Source: a virus
Virus record (IMG/VR): IMGVR_UViG_3300021197_001481
Span: 1 to 64,000 of that record
Strand: one strand, 5' to 3'
DNA: 64,000 bases
In this document: one piece after another, positions 24,701-35,500 of the stretch
Layout of the letters: each line of letters starts with the position of its first letter
How positions within the stretch are numbered: the stretch's first letter is position 1
Program-made: the position numbers and the translations under genes
Notes under the pieces: generated by a model
Seen by the model: only the letters and a program-made list of their open reading frames with translations
Database searches by the model: none
Told to the model about the DNA's origin: nothing

Positions 24701-24963
24701 AACCAGCAGCAAGAATGGGCGATCAGTGTGCTGGTCAAATAGTCACCGGAGCAAATTCTGTTTTTATAGAGGGAATGCCCGCCGCCCACCTCGGTAGTGT
24801 GGTTTCGCCTCATCCATACGGAGACCACATTCATAGCGTGACTATTGTTAGCGGTTCAAATAGCGTTTTTGTTGAGGGAAAACCACTCGCCAGACTTGGT
24901 GATCAGGCAGGGTGTGGAGTACATAGGATAACATCAGCAGCAAGTTCTGTTACAGGAGATTAA
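24697..24963 (+). CDS. gp5.4: PAAR-domain spike tip protein (gp5.4-like)
   Basis: The 88 residues make one PAAR domain: PAARMGDQC at the start, GSNSVFVEGKPLARLGDQAGC near the end, and the conserved His and Cys residues (H in SPHPYGDHIH, C in GDQAGCGVH) that bind the metal at the tip. It caps the gp5 beta-helix and pierces the envelope. Its ATG overlaps the stop of the beta-helix gene (ATGA). Confidence 0.92.
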   Translation: MKPAARMGDQCAGQIVTGANSVFIEGMPAAHLGSVVSPHPYGDHIHSVTIVSGSNSVFVEGKPLARLGDQAGCGVHRITSAASSVTGD

Positions 24964-24965
24964 AT

Positions 24966-25808
24966 ATGCCAGTTTTTACAAGACCATTATTAGACGTTAC
25001 AGGATGCGACATTCCGTCGTTAGATCTATCCTCCGCAGAAAAAGCAATTATGGAATTAGTTGGTTCTGACGCTGGTGGATTTCAAAATCCAATTGAAGAT
25101 GCCATGAGCAGCGTTCAGGGTTCTATTGGGAATGCTATAGCAGGAATTAATACCAGTCTGGGTGTTACGTTTAATGACGCTGATGGTAATCCAGTGGTTG
25201 ATCCAGAAACCCTAGAACCTCTTACCACTTTTGGATTTTTATCACAAGAATTAGGAAAACTCGATTCAGGTATAGATGACTTTAGAATTCACAGCGACCG
25301 ACTCAGTGGTGTAAGTATCGCAGATGCCTTTGGTTCTGACAAATACGGTCCCGGTGGTATTCAGGGCGAGTATCCCGGTCTAGGTGGTCTTCACTCTGTT
25401 GCGTCACAATTCAACACACTAAAAGAAACATTGAGGGATCCTGCTCAGGCAGCAGAGGATCATTACTCTCCAATTTTTAACAGTCTTTTCGGACCGGGAG
25501 ACGACATGATGAGATCAATTCAGTCTTTGGTTGATGGAGATGTTGGAAACTTTATGACAAACTTCCCAACCGGTGGGAACGATTCCCTTGCAGAACTTTC
25601 ATTACTAGGAGCGAACATCCAAGACCTCCAAGCAAGTATTCCCGCACTTATCAACGATGATAATCTACAATTCGAGTTCGCATTGGACTTCATTGCAAAA
25701 CAAACAACCGGACTTAGCGTTCTATCCATGTTGGATGAACCATGTTTCGGAACTCGCCTATTAGGAAAAATAGGTAGTCCAGATTTTAAGAGTATTGCTG
25801 GTTTATAA
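24966..25808 (+). CDS. Baseplate-region virion protein, function unknown
   Basis: The 280-residue protein lies between the PAAR tip and gp25, two bases after the former. It is largely helical and polar with Gly/Asp-rich loops, and includes MPVFTRPLLDVTGCDIPSLDLSSAEKAI and a segment with SQFNTLKETL. There is no membrane segment and no motif recognised. Genes in this position in marine T4-like phages are usually baseplate or hub-associated, which is my only basis for a role. Confidence 0.5.
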   Translation: MPVFTRPLLDVTGCDIPSLDLSSAEKAIMELVGSDAGGFQNPIEDAMSSVQGSIGNAIAGINTSLGVTFNDADGNPVVDPETLEPLTTFGFLSQELGKLDSGIDDFRIHSDRLSGVSIADAFGSDKYGPGGIQGEYPGLGGLHSVASQFNTLKETLRDPAQAAEDHYSPIFNSLFGPGDDMMRSIQSLVDGDVGNFMTNFPTGGNDSLAELSLLGANIQDLQASIPALINDDNLQFEFALDFIAKQTTGLSVLSMLDEPCFGTRLLGKIGSPDFKSIAGL

Positions 25809-25825
25809 AGCATAGATACTAAGAC

Positions 25826-26206
25826 ATGGCAAAATATACCGACATAGATTTAAACTTTTCGAGAAACCCGGTCACGAACGATGTGTCTATTCTTCAGGAT
25901 GCTGCGTCCATCAAGGCGGCAGTGAAAAATCTAATCCTAACGGATGCAGGCGAAAGACCCTTTAATCCAACACTAGGTTCTTCGATTCGGGGACTTTTAT
26001 TTGAACCAGCATCACCGATTATTGCAAGTGAGATTGAAGCAAGAATTAGAACTGTTCTAAGAAACTTTGAACCCAGAGTAAAGATACTTCGAGTTGATGT
26101 TGTGGCAATATTTGATAGAAATGAATTTGAAGTGACTATTGGATTTAGAATGACTGGCGATACGAGAACTACAGTAGTTCCAATAACACTTAAGAGGTTA
26201 AGGTAA
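25826..26206 (+). CDS. gp25: Baseplate wedge subunit gp25
   Basis: The 126-residue protein (T4: 132) shows the gp25 pattern: DIDLNFSRNP, IKAAVKNLILTDAGERPFNPTLGSSIRGLLFEP, then IEARIRTVLRNFEPRV. The family is named lysozyme-like, yet is structural in the sheath initiator complex with gp53 and gp6. The gene is followed by gp6 with a one-base overlap (TAATG). Confidence 0.93.
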   Translation: MAKYTDIDLNFSRNPVTNDVSILQDAASIKAAVKNLILTDAGERPFNPTLGSSIRGLLFEPASPIIASEIEARIRTVLRNFEPRVKILRVDVVAIFDRNEFEVTIGFRMTGDTRTTVVPITLKRLR

Positions 26207-28107
26207 TGGCAACAAACAGAAAAAACTTATCAGTTAACTCTATAGAATTTGAGGACATCAAAGCAAATTTAAAAACTTTCCTCAAGGGTCAAACTGAATT
26301 TAAAGACTACGACTTCGAGGGTTCTGGTATGGCAGTCCTCATTGATCTTCTTGCATATAACACATACTACCAAGGTTTTTACAACAATGTCGTCGCTAAC
26401 GAAATGTTCTTGGACAGTGCTGTCAAAAGAGCATCAGTGGTATCACTTGCAAAGAGTCTTGGTTACACACCAAACTCAAAGACCGCACCAACAGCAGTTG
26501 TGGATGTGACTCTCGTAGAAGATCCACTATCAACTATTCTTCTTCCGGGCGCACAATTTACCACGGTCCTTAATGGCAAATCCTTTACTTTTGTAAACAC
26601 CGAATCAGCAGAAATTAACTGGACAGGTGCAACTACTCCGGCGATCACAAGTCTAAACATCAAAGAGGGATCTCTTTCTAGTGTATCTTATATCGTCCCC
26701 GATACACAAGATAATAGAAAGTATAAAATTAATGATCCCAATGTTGACATATCTACAGTTAAAGTAAGAATCCAAACCTCCCAAACAGACACCAGCGGTC
26801 TCACCGACACATGGTCTCGGGCAGGAGATTTAACCGAAATAACAAAAACATCAAAATCGTATTGGATAGAAGAAAATACATCTGGAGAGTTTGAAATTTA
26901 CTTTGGGGATGGTGTCATCGGAGAAAAACCAGAGACAGGTAATCTAATAACAATCACATATTTAATTACAAATGGAATTTCTGCAAATGGAGCAGGAAAC
27001 GGAGACAGTGCAACGAGTAGAGCATTTACTTACCTCAACGCAGGTAATGATGTCGAAGTTAAATCTATCGCTTCGGGTGGAACAAATCTTGAAACAGTGG
27101 ACGCTATAAGATTTAAAGCACCAAGAGCATTTACTGCACAAAACAGAGCAGTATCAAAAGATGATTACTCATCTCTAGTCGAATCTAACTTTACGGGATT
27201 TGATTCGGTCTTCGTTTTTGGTGGAGAAGAAGCAGATCCCCCCGAGTTTGGCAGTGTTTTTGTTGCACTAAAACCAAGCACTGGCACTATAGTGAGTGAT
27301 GTTGTAAAGAAAACTGTTGAGGACTTTTTAAAAACTAAAGCAGTCCTATCAATTACTCCAAAGGTAGTTGATCCAGATTACACATACCTAAATCTAGAGA
27401 TAAACACATTATACGACGAGACAAAAACAACAATATCAACTGATGCACTCGCATCATCAATCCGCAGTGCCGTAATATCTAATATTAAAAACAATTTAGG
27501 AAGATTCAATCAATCATTCTCTATATCAAAACTACTAACAACCGTTGATGCTGTTTCTTCTTCCATTGATTCGAGTGATGTCGAGGTAATAATGGAGAAA
27601 AGACTTCTCCCAACATCTGCTAGGAATGTTTCTTATCTTGTAAAGTGTGGTAATCCAATTTACCACCCACACGATGGACACATGAGTGTTGTATCTTCAA
27701 ATGTTTTTAGATATTTGGATCCCACGGACACCACCACCAAAGATGTTTTCGTAAAAGACAACGGCAATGGAAAAATATCCTTTTATAGAACTGTTGGGTC
27801 GGCGGATGAGATTGTTTTACAAGATGCAGGAACAGTTGATTACGAAAATGGTATTATCCGTATAGATCAAGTTCAAATTTTATCACCAGTGGACACACCT
27901 GTAATTAAAATATTTGCTGTAGCAAAAAATCAAAGATATATTTCCAGTAGGGATCAAATTCTCTTCAATGATTATCTTGAAAACTCTTCTGCAATTAAAG
28001 TGTTAACCAATGGTGTGACGCAAACATCATCAGTTCCAAGTTCATCTGGAACCAGTTCGTCTGGGAGCAGTTCGACTGGGAGCAGTTCTTCAAGTTCTGG
28101 GTATTAA
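26206..28107 (+). CDS. gp6: Baseplate wedge subunit gp6 (baseplate J family)
   Basis: The 633-residue protein (T4: 660) starts with LSVNSIEFEDIKANLKTFLKGQ, then YDFEGSGMAVLIDLLAYNTYYQGFYNNVVANEMFLDSA, the clearest gp6 signature. The middle carries EIYFGDGVIGEKPETGN and a DAIRFKAPRAFTAQNRAVSKDDY segment, the baseplate J core. The last 25 residues are almost only Ser, Gly and Thr, encoded by short repeats, and look like a disordered tail unusual for the family. gp6 forms the ring that ties the wedges together. Confidence 0.9.
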   Translation: MATNRKNLSVNSIEFEDIKANLKTFLKGQTEFKDYDFEGSGMAVLIDLLAYNTYYQGFYNNVVANEMFLDSAVKRASVVSLAKSLGYTPNSKTAPTAVVDVTLVEDPLSTILLPGAQFTTVLNGKSFTFVNTESAEINWTGATTPAITSLNIKEGSLSSVSYIVPDTQDNRKYKINDPNVDISTVKVRIQTSQTDTSGLTDTWSRAGDLTEITKTSKSYWIEENTSGEFEIYFGDGVIGEKPETGNLITITYLITNGISANGAGNGDSATSRAFTYLNAGNDVEVKSIASGGTNLETVDAIRFKAPRAFTAQNRAVSKDDYSSLVESNFTGFDSVFVFGGEEADPPEFGSVFVALKPSTGTIVSDVVKKTVEDFLKTKAVLSITPKVVDPDYTYLNLEINTLYDETKTTISTDALASSIRSAVISNIKNNLGRFNQSFSISKLLTTVDAVSSSIDSSDVEVIMEKRLLPTSARNVSYLVKCGNPIYHPHDGHMSVVSSNVFRYLDPTDTTTKDVFVKDNGNGKISFYRTVGSADEIVLQDAGTVDYENGIIRIDQVQILSPVDTPVIKIFAVAKNQRYISSRDQILFNDYLENSSAIKVLTNGVTQTSSVPSSSGTSSSGSSSTGSSSSSSGY

Positions 28108-28120
28108 TAGGAGATAAAAA

Positions 28121-30610
28121 GTGCCTTTAAAAATATTCGGTGGGTCACTTCTCCTACCACTAAAAATTGATGGATATACCTTCGATAAACTCCCATATGC
28201 TCCGGGAGTTGATGAAAGATTTTCCACACAATTAAAAGATCAACTGCCGGATTTCGTACTAGAAAATTACGAAACATTTGTTCAATTTGTAGAGGCATAT
28301 TATGAATGGTCCGAACAACACGGAAACCCAAGAGCAGAGGGTGTTCGATTAAACACATACAATGATATTGATGAAACTCTTGATTTATTTTTGGAGTATT
28401 TCAGAAATACTTACATTAAAGATTTTCCATACAAACTAGCAGACGGAGCAAACGAAAAAACTCTAATCAAAAATGTTGGTGATATGTATCGGTCAAAGGG
28501 GTCTAAGGCATCCTTTGATTTGTTGTTCAGGGTTTTATTTGATACATCAATTGAAATTAATTATCCCAAAGACAGAATTCTTAAACTATCAACTGCCACA
28601 TTTGATGACAAACAATTCATAAGAGTTGCACCTCTCATTTCAATTGATGAAGCAAAGACATTAGAAAATAGTCTTCTTGTACAAAAATCTAAATTCAAGA
28701 AAGAGATAACTGCGACAGCATTAATTGATCGTGTAGATTATGTTCATGAAGGTGGATTTGACTTTTTCTCTCTTGCCGTACAAGATATATCTGGTACGTT
28801 CAATAAAGATACTTTTGTTGATGTTGTTACATCTGGAACCACATCTGCTGCATATTCTTTACCTGTATTACCAACACTACATTCTCTGAAAATAAATTCT
28901 GGAGGAACTGGGTATCAACTAGGAGATGAAGTAGATGTTTATGACTCATATGGAAATAGATTATTAAACGCAGCAATAAACAACATAGGTCCAATTGGGG
29001 ATATTCGTGGTTTTGAGTTCAAACAAAATTTTGGTGTTTATAGATCAGATCAATCTATTGGTTTTTCTTTCGATACCTTTAGCGGAACCGGAGCAAGTCT
29101 CTCAGCACTTGGCGAACAAGTCCTAACTGATGGACCAGACACATACAAAGACGACACCGGAAAAATTAGTGGTCGTTCCTTTATTCAAGATAGTTTCTTT
29201 TATCAAAACTATTCTTATATTATTCGAGTCAACAAAAGTCTAGAACAATTTGCAGATGCAGTTCGTCGCCTAGTTCATCCATCGGGAACATTGATGTTTG
29301 CAGAATACATCAATGAAGTTTCGATGTCTGGTGATGCTGGAATAACCACAGATAACCTAACAAGATTCGTTCCTGTCATCGGTCACTATCTTCCACACAC
29401 ATTTGGAACAACTATTGATCCCCGAGGGTTTACTCTAGATGCGGTTCACACTGATTTTTATCCACTTGGATACAACGGTCAAGACGGCAACACGTTGGGG
29501 GAATTTATCGGGATTACATTAGCAGCAGGAATAACAGGAACTCCTCACCTTTTTCCACATCTTGGACTTACACACGACCCACTAACAGTTCATAGTAACA
29601 CGACCAACACGCCTTATACCCTCAAACCTTTTAATAATGTAGAAACCAGAAGGACTATTATAAATGGTGCGTTAGGATCTACTGGATATATTGGACTAAC
29701 AAGTGACTCTATTGGAGAACACGCAGGACTCATGGGATTTTTCCCAACGGGTTCCAGTAGAATAAGCACCATCGGTCCGGTGGGGGTTTTTGGCAGTGGA
29801 ATTACTCACTACGGTGGTTACACATCTCCACAAGAAACCAGTCTTTCTGGTGGATTCTCTGGTGGTCAAATTGTCCAAATCGTCGGGACCGACTCCGCAA
29901 CAGCAGACTACTGGATTGTGTATCGTCACCCTACTCACTTAGGACTAGAGGGATTGGGAACAACTGGTACAAGGGAAGTTGTTCGTATTCCAATGCAACC
30001 AGTACAAGCAGGCGGGCAGAACATAGCAACAATTGCACCAGATTCTAGCGGTTATAATTTTGAAGAAACAACTGGGATTACAATAAACGGAACACCATAC
30101 AGTATTGGAGAAATAGTAACACAGACAAGACCAAGAGAACCAATTGCCATAGGAAGAGTGATTAAATTTGATCCATCTGCATTTGGTAATCAGGGATCTG
30201 TTGCAGACGGCATCGCACCATCCGATCCACTGTATAATCTCGATATTGATATACTTGAAGTTGAGGTTTTAAATGGTAAGTTTACCACGGGACTCATATC
30301 AGGAGATCTCAATAAGGATGGCAAGGTCGATGGACTTGATCTTTCATTATTACTTTCTAATTTTGGTCTAACCGGTGAGGGAGATTTAAACGAAGATGGA
30401 ATTGTTGATGGCGGAGATCTCGCTGGTCTTCTCGCATCTTGGGATCAACTTCCGAAACCAATCATAGGTGAGACTTCTGGAGGATCTAGACTAGTTGATT
30501 CTTCGTTTAATAACAACATATATACTAGTATAACTCACGATACAAGTTGGATGGATATACCAATCAGCGTTATGGTAAATGATATCCAGTATAGTAACTT
30601 AACAAACTGA
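28121..30610 (+). CDS. gp7: gp7-like baseplate wedge protein with internal dockerin repeats
   Basis: Start is GTG 28121 with AGGAG seven bases upstream. The first 230 residues are typical of the marine-phage wedge protein in the gp7 position (QLPDFVLENYETFVQFVEAYYEW, then DMYRSKGSKASFDLLFRVLFD). The 829-residue protein (T4 gp7: 1032) continues with beta domains. At 728-775 it holds two dockerin type I repeats (D729-D740 and D755-D766, each followed by LxxLL and an F or W), placed before a short C-terminal end. Dockerins are not part of T4 gp7; this looks like an inserted module on the outer baseplate. They could bind calcium, stabilise the baseplate or dock to a host cohesin-like protein. Gene order (gp6, this, gp8) supports the assignment. 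Confidence 0.75.
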   Translation: MPLKIFGGSLLLPLKIDGYTFDKLPYAPGVDERFSTQLKDQLPDFVLENYETFVQFVEAYYEWSEQHGNPRAEGVRLNTYNDIDETLDLFLEYFRNTYIKDFPYKLADGANEKTLIKNVGDMYRSKGSKASFDLLFRVLFDTSIEINYPKDRILKLSTATFDDKQFIRVAPLISIDEAKTLENSLLVQKSKFKKEITATALIDRVDYVHEGGFDFFSLAVQDISGTFNKDTFVDVVTSGTTSAAYSLPVLPTLHSLKINSGGTGYQLGDEVDVYDSYGNRLLNAAINNIGPIGDIRGFEFKQNFGVYRSDQSIGFSFDTFSGTGASLSALGEQVLTDGPDTYKDDTGKISGRSFIQDSFFYQNYSYIIRVNKSLEQFADAVRRLVHPSGTLMFAEYINEVSMSGDAGITTDNLTRFVPVIGHYLPHTFGTTIDPRGFTLDAVHTDFYPLGYNGQDGNTLGEFIGITLAAGITGTPHLFPHLGLTHDPLTVHSNTTNTPYTLKPFNNVETRRTIINGALGSTGYIGLTSDSIGEHAGLMGFFPTGSSRISTIGPVGVFGSGITHYGGYTSPQETSLSGGFSGGQIVQIVGTDSATADYWIVYRHPTHLGLEGLGTTGTREVVRIPMQPVQAGGQNIATIAPDSSGYNFEETTGITINGTPYSIGEIVTQTRPREPIAIGRVIKFDPSAFGNQGSVADGIAPSDPLYNLDIDILEVEVLNGKFTTGLISGDLNKDGKVDGLDLSLLLSNFGLTGEGDLNEDGIVDGGDLAGLLASWDQLPKPIIGETSGGSRLVDSSFNNNIYTSITHDTSWMDIPISVMVNDIQYSNLTN

Positions 30611-30617
30611 GAAGCAA

Positions 30618-32558
30618 ATGGCAGAATTATCAACTAATCTTAAAGTTTTTCTTGCACGCGAATTACAGAGGCAATTCTCATCCCTCGATAATAGCGTTGC
30701 TTTGTTTATATCTGGAACCAGTGTCACTACATCCAAAGGAGTCTCTTCCTCTGAACTACTGGATAATAGTATCGAAAAAGAGTTGAACACTCGAAGACAA
30801 GTACAAACTGCAAAAATCCTAACAGATTCCACAGTTGCTCTAATGATACCAAGATATAATTGGACCAACAAAACAATATATCTACCATTCTCTTATTCAG
30901 CAGATAACGCAACAAGACAATTCTATGTCTATACCACTGAAGGCAATATCTATGCCTGTATTTCAAATGGTGGCGGCAGACAGTCCATAGAAGAACCAAC
31001 GGGAACAGGAACATCTCTAATATATTTGAGTAACGGGTATATTTGGAAATTTATGTATAAAGTTCCTGTAGATCTTATCGATTTTGTCGATGCAGATTAT
31101 GTTCCAATTAAAGAACTGCCCATATACGAAAATAAACCATTTGGTTATGGTTCTGATGATAAACAGTTACAATACGCTGTTCAGTATGCCGCTGGTGGTG
31201 GTAATATTTCTGCTATTGATATTACTACAATAGGTAGTGAATATCCTTATACTATAAAAGCATCAGCATATCATAAACCAAGAGAAATTACTTCCAGTAG
31301 CATAAAACTAGATGCTAGAGCAAGCGGAATAACTGATGTTTATAACGAATACAGCATCCGGTTTATTACAGGAGAAGCAGCAGGTCAATTTAGTAAAATT
31401 ACTGCCTATGATGGTTCCACAAAAACAGCAACCATAGAGACTCCATTTACACCCAACCCATCATCTGAAGATATTTATGAAATAACACCGACCATTACCA
31501 TTACGGGAGATGGTTCTGGTGGAAATGCATATGCAAAAATGCATTCATACGCAGAAAACACAATTGAAACCATAGTAATAGCGAATGCAGGAACGAATTA
31601 CACCACTGCCTCTGCAACAGTTTCTCCTGCTGGACTGGGTACAGTTCTTTCTGTTTATCTTAATCCAACGGGTGAAATTGGACGAGATCCGATTTTTGAT
31701 TTGATGGTGAAAAGACTTTCCATTCTTATAAAAATAGAAGGAAGAGAAAAACAAAAAGCAGTTCTCGGAAACGATTACCGAGAATATGGACTCTGGTTAT
31801 CTCCTAAAATTACGACAGGTTATAGTGGCGGCGGAAAGATTGCAGGAACCGATGCATTCGTTCGTACTAAAGTAGATTTAGAAACATCTATTGGACAAAC
31901 TTTCGATGATTTGTTTGTCTCAAGCGGAGAATATATTTTTGGTAGTGAATCATTCAATTCTGGTAAAGTTGCAAATGTAACAAATCCCTTCAGTAAATTT
32001 AGTCCCACCAGAGGACAGTTGACTCTGGATGGTTTAAACTCCAAATTAAAAAATGGTGAAACAGTATACACGTTTACCGAAGATAGTGTTTCAGGTGGAT
32101 ATACGTTTAGTGGTAAAACAGCAAGAGTCACAAACACATTGCTCGAAGATTCTGTTCGGTCTTCTTTTAATGAAGTCTATCGATGTTCACATAAATTAGG
32201 TATTTCTAGAACAGACGGATTATCATTTGACCCCGGAACTCCATATACATCAATCCCATTTGATGCAGCAGTAACAGGTGGTAGTGGTAGTAGTGCTGTT
32301 GTTCTAGACTTTACAAATATTGCTGGGGGTAGTGGAGATCTTTTCTTGAGTAATGTTGTTTCTGGATCATCTTCAAACACAACTGGTTTCATCGCCGGAG
32401 AAACTTTAGCAGTAAATAATTTAGAACTAAATATTACTAGTGTTTCACCTCCAGAACTGAATTTATTTTCTGGTAAAATGTTATACATAACTGGTATAGA
32501 ACAAGTAACAAGGAATGCAGAGCAACTTGATTTATTCAAAATCAATCTTGACTTTTAA
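30618..32558 (+). CDS. gp8: Baseplate wedge subunit gp8
   Basis: The N-terminal 200 residues carry the gp8 pattern of marine T4-like phages: STNLKVFLARELQRQFSSLD, IPRYNWTNKTIYLPFSY, FYVYTTEGNIYACISNGG and YIWKFMYKVPVDLIDFVDADYVPIKEL. The C-terminal part (646 residues in all; T4 has 334) adds beta domains. gp8 dimers lie at the wedge periphery. It begins seven bases after the gp7-like gene. Confidence 0.85.
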   Translation: MAELSTNLKVFLARELQRQFSSLDNSVALFISGTSVTTSKGVSSSELLDNSIEKELNTRRQVQTAKILTDSTVALMIPRYNWTNKTIYLPFSYSADNATRQFYVYTTEGNIYACISNGGGRQSIEEPTGTGTSLIYLSNGYIWKFMYKVPVDLIDFVDADYVPIKELPIYENKPFGYGSDDKQLQYAVQYAAGGGNISAIDITTIGSEYPYTIKASAYHKPREITSSSIKLDARASGITDVYNEYSIRFITGEAAGQFSKITAYDGSTKTATIETPFTPNPSSEDIYEITPTITITGDGSGGNAYAKMHSYAENTIETIVIANAGTNYTTASATVSPAGLGTVLSVYLNPTGEIGRDPIFDLMVKRLSILIKIEGREKQKAVLGNDYREYGLWLSPKITTGYSGGGKIAGTDAFVRTKVDLETSIGQTFDDLFVSSGEYIFGSESFNSGKVANVTNPFSKFSPTRGQLTLDGLNSKLKNGETVYTFTEDSVSGGYTFSGKTARVTNTLLEDSVRSSFNEVYRCSHKLGISRTDGLSFDPGTPYTSIPFDAAVTGGSGSSAVVLDFTNIAGGSGDLFLSNVVSGSSSNTTGFIAGETLAVNNLELNITSVSPPELNLFSGKMLYITGIEQVTRNAEQLDLFKINLDF

Positions 32559-32566
32559 GGAATAAA

Positions 32567-35500
32567 ATGACGACCAAATCATACAGAAACGACTTCCACG
32601 GAAAAAACCCATATTACGATGACTTTGACCCAGCGAAAAAGTTTGTTCGTATCATGTCTCGTCCCGGTTTACCTCTTCAAGCAAGAGAGATTACCCAGTT
32701 ACAGACTATTCTACAAAATCAAATTGAAAGAATCGGAGATCACTTCTTCGAGGAAGGTGCTTCTGTTCGCGGTGGCGACATCACTGAGGCAAATGGTGTT
32801 GCTCTACGCCTTGCAAACACATCGTATACAACAGACCAACTAAAATCCTTTATAAACAAAGTAATACAAAATGCTTCATCTGGTGTCCGAGCAAGGATTA
32901 CTTCTTTCGCTGACAAGAGTGCAACACTTTCAAATGATGAATATCAGATTCTCTTTGCTACCTATATTACCTCTGGATCATTTGATTCCGGAGACACACT
33001 TGAAATTGCAGGAACTCTTCCTCTAGAAACAGTAGATCTTATTCCCGCAGCAAATTCCGGACCTCCTGCCGTCAGTATTGCTACCAATATTGTTGGTATA
33101 AACACAGGAATATATTACGCGGATGGATTTTTTATTGAATCGGATGCTGAAAGTATTGCTGTTGCAGGAACAACCTACGATTCAGGCGCAGACGCATCTC
33201 ATAGAGATTTTAGTAACCCGTCTGCTTCTATTGGTTATGATATCAAGAGAGAACTTATCAGTTCTGATGAAGATGAATCACTAAAAGATCCTTCGTTTGG
33301 TTTCTATAACTTCAACTCACCCGGTGCGGATCGTTATAAAGTAACTCTAGAACTTTCTCAGAAAGATATTTCAGGTGGTTTGACCTTTGATAGTGAAGAC
33401 TACTTTGAAATTATGAGAATTATCAATGGTGAGACCACGAAACAAGTTCGCTATACTGATTATGCTATATTCGAGGATACTCTGGCAAGAAGAACATTTG
33501 ATGAGTCTGGAAACTACACAGTAAGACCTTTTCAAATAACAACAGCGTCTCACAGTGAAGCATTTGGTCAGACTGATGAAACAAAACATGCGATCAAAAT
33601 TGATTCAGGGAAAGCATATATTGGCGGTTATGAATTTGAGACAATTGCTCCAAGATATATCGCTGTCTCTAAAGGGCGAACAACAAACAGAATTCAACAG
33701 GCAACTCTTAGTACAAAACTAGAAAACTACGTCACTCTCATATCATCAAATGATGTACAAAAAGGAGATGAACGAACCACCTTTACAAAAAATCAAAAAG
33801 CATCAATACAACGCAACACTACTGAAATTGGAACATGTAACGTAAGATCCATTGAAGATGTCGTAATTGATTCGACTACTACCGAAACAAGACTATATCT
33901 ATTCAACATTAATATGACCAATAGTGATGCTGACGATGGAATTAGTGCTTTTAAAGATTCGACACACATAGCAGTAAACAATGGTACTAGTAATGTGCAA
34001 AGATTTCAGATTGGTACTGAAACTGGAGACACTCCTTTAGAAAATATTGGTCCGTCGAGGCAAATATTCAAAGCACCAATTGGATCTGGTCTCATTCGTG
34101 CCTCTGGTTCAGATGGTTTGGTTTCTTCTTTCCTAGTAAAGAAACCATATACATTTGATATTGCTAGTGGTGCAGCAACTATAACTTCAACAAAACCATT
34201 CCTCGATGGTACTGAGTCAAACTACGTCATTTATTATGATGATAGCAGCAGCGGTGACGGTGCAACAAAAATGAAAGTGGGTGATTCTACTAATGGTTTT
34301 GTTCTAACCACAAACAACAACGATACTAGTCCAAAAGTAACTATCACTAAAGGTAGTTCTGTTGTTGATTCGGGTGAAGGAACCATCATTGCTTCGCAGA
34401 GATGGCAATCCGATGCCAGTTCTGATATAGAAAACAATATTAGGGTTAAAACATTAGTTGATAGCACTATGGGTGCTAAATTAGGTAATGCTACAACAGG
34501 TATTATCGAATTAGATCACTGTGATGTTTTTAGTCTCACCACACTAAATGATGGAGTCAGAGAGGTTTCTAGTAGTTTTGAACTGGATGTAAACTCAGGC
34601 GTTGATGCGTACAGAAGAAGTAGACTTATCTTGAGAGCAGGAGCAACTTGTGCTACTGACGAAGATGGAAATCTAGTCATTAACTCTGCCTCATACAAGC
34701 GTTTTCAGCACTCCGGTGATGGACCATTTACGGTGGACTCATACCCACTAACACAAATAACATACGAAGAAATTCCAAACTTCACTGATCCAGAAACAGG
34801 AGAGATTTATAGTCTTGCTGATGCTTATGATTTTAGACCAGTAGCAACAGACGCAAACAATACATCTTTCGACAATGGTTCGGGGGGCGCACAGGTAGTT
34901 GCTTTCTCAAACCCAGTCAACACTAGTACGGTTTCATATGAACACTACTTATCAAGAATTGATAGTGTTGTTTTAGATAGGCAGACCAGAGAATTTAAAA
35001 TTGTTGAAGGCAAACCCTCTGTTAGTCCAATTGCTCCAGAACTTGACTCACTGGATATGAATCTAGGCAATCTTATTGTACCACCATACACACGACTTTT
35101 CAGTGATATAAAATATCGATACATCGATAATCAAAGAAGCACGATGATGGATATCAATGAGATAGAAGGATCCCAGCAATTTGACTCTTATTATGCGTTT
35201 AAAAATGATCTAGAACAAGAAGCACTTAACCGGGCACAAAACTTTAGATCATCTAGAACTGCTTTTTCTGATGGTATATTCGTTGACACATTCATTGGTC
35301 ACAATAATGCAGTTACCGCAAAAAGAAGTCACAACTGCTCAATCGATCCAGAAAACGGAGAACTACGACCCGCATTTGAAAGTACCTTTATTAGAATGGG
35401 TATCACGGGAGCAAGTCTCGGTTCTGATATAGTCCACACGGATGACAATATTTTCTTACCAACCTCAACATCTGTGGTTTACGATTCAAACATGATCGCT

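Noticed and set aside
25826-26206. gp25 as an active lysozyme
   Set aside because: The family name is historical; the protein is a structural wedge component and no lysozyme catalytic pattern is seen.
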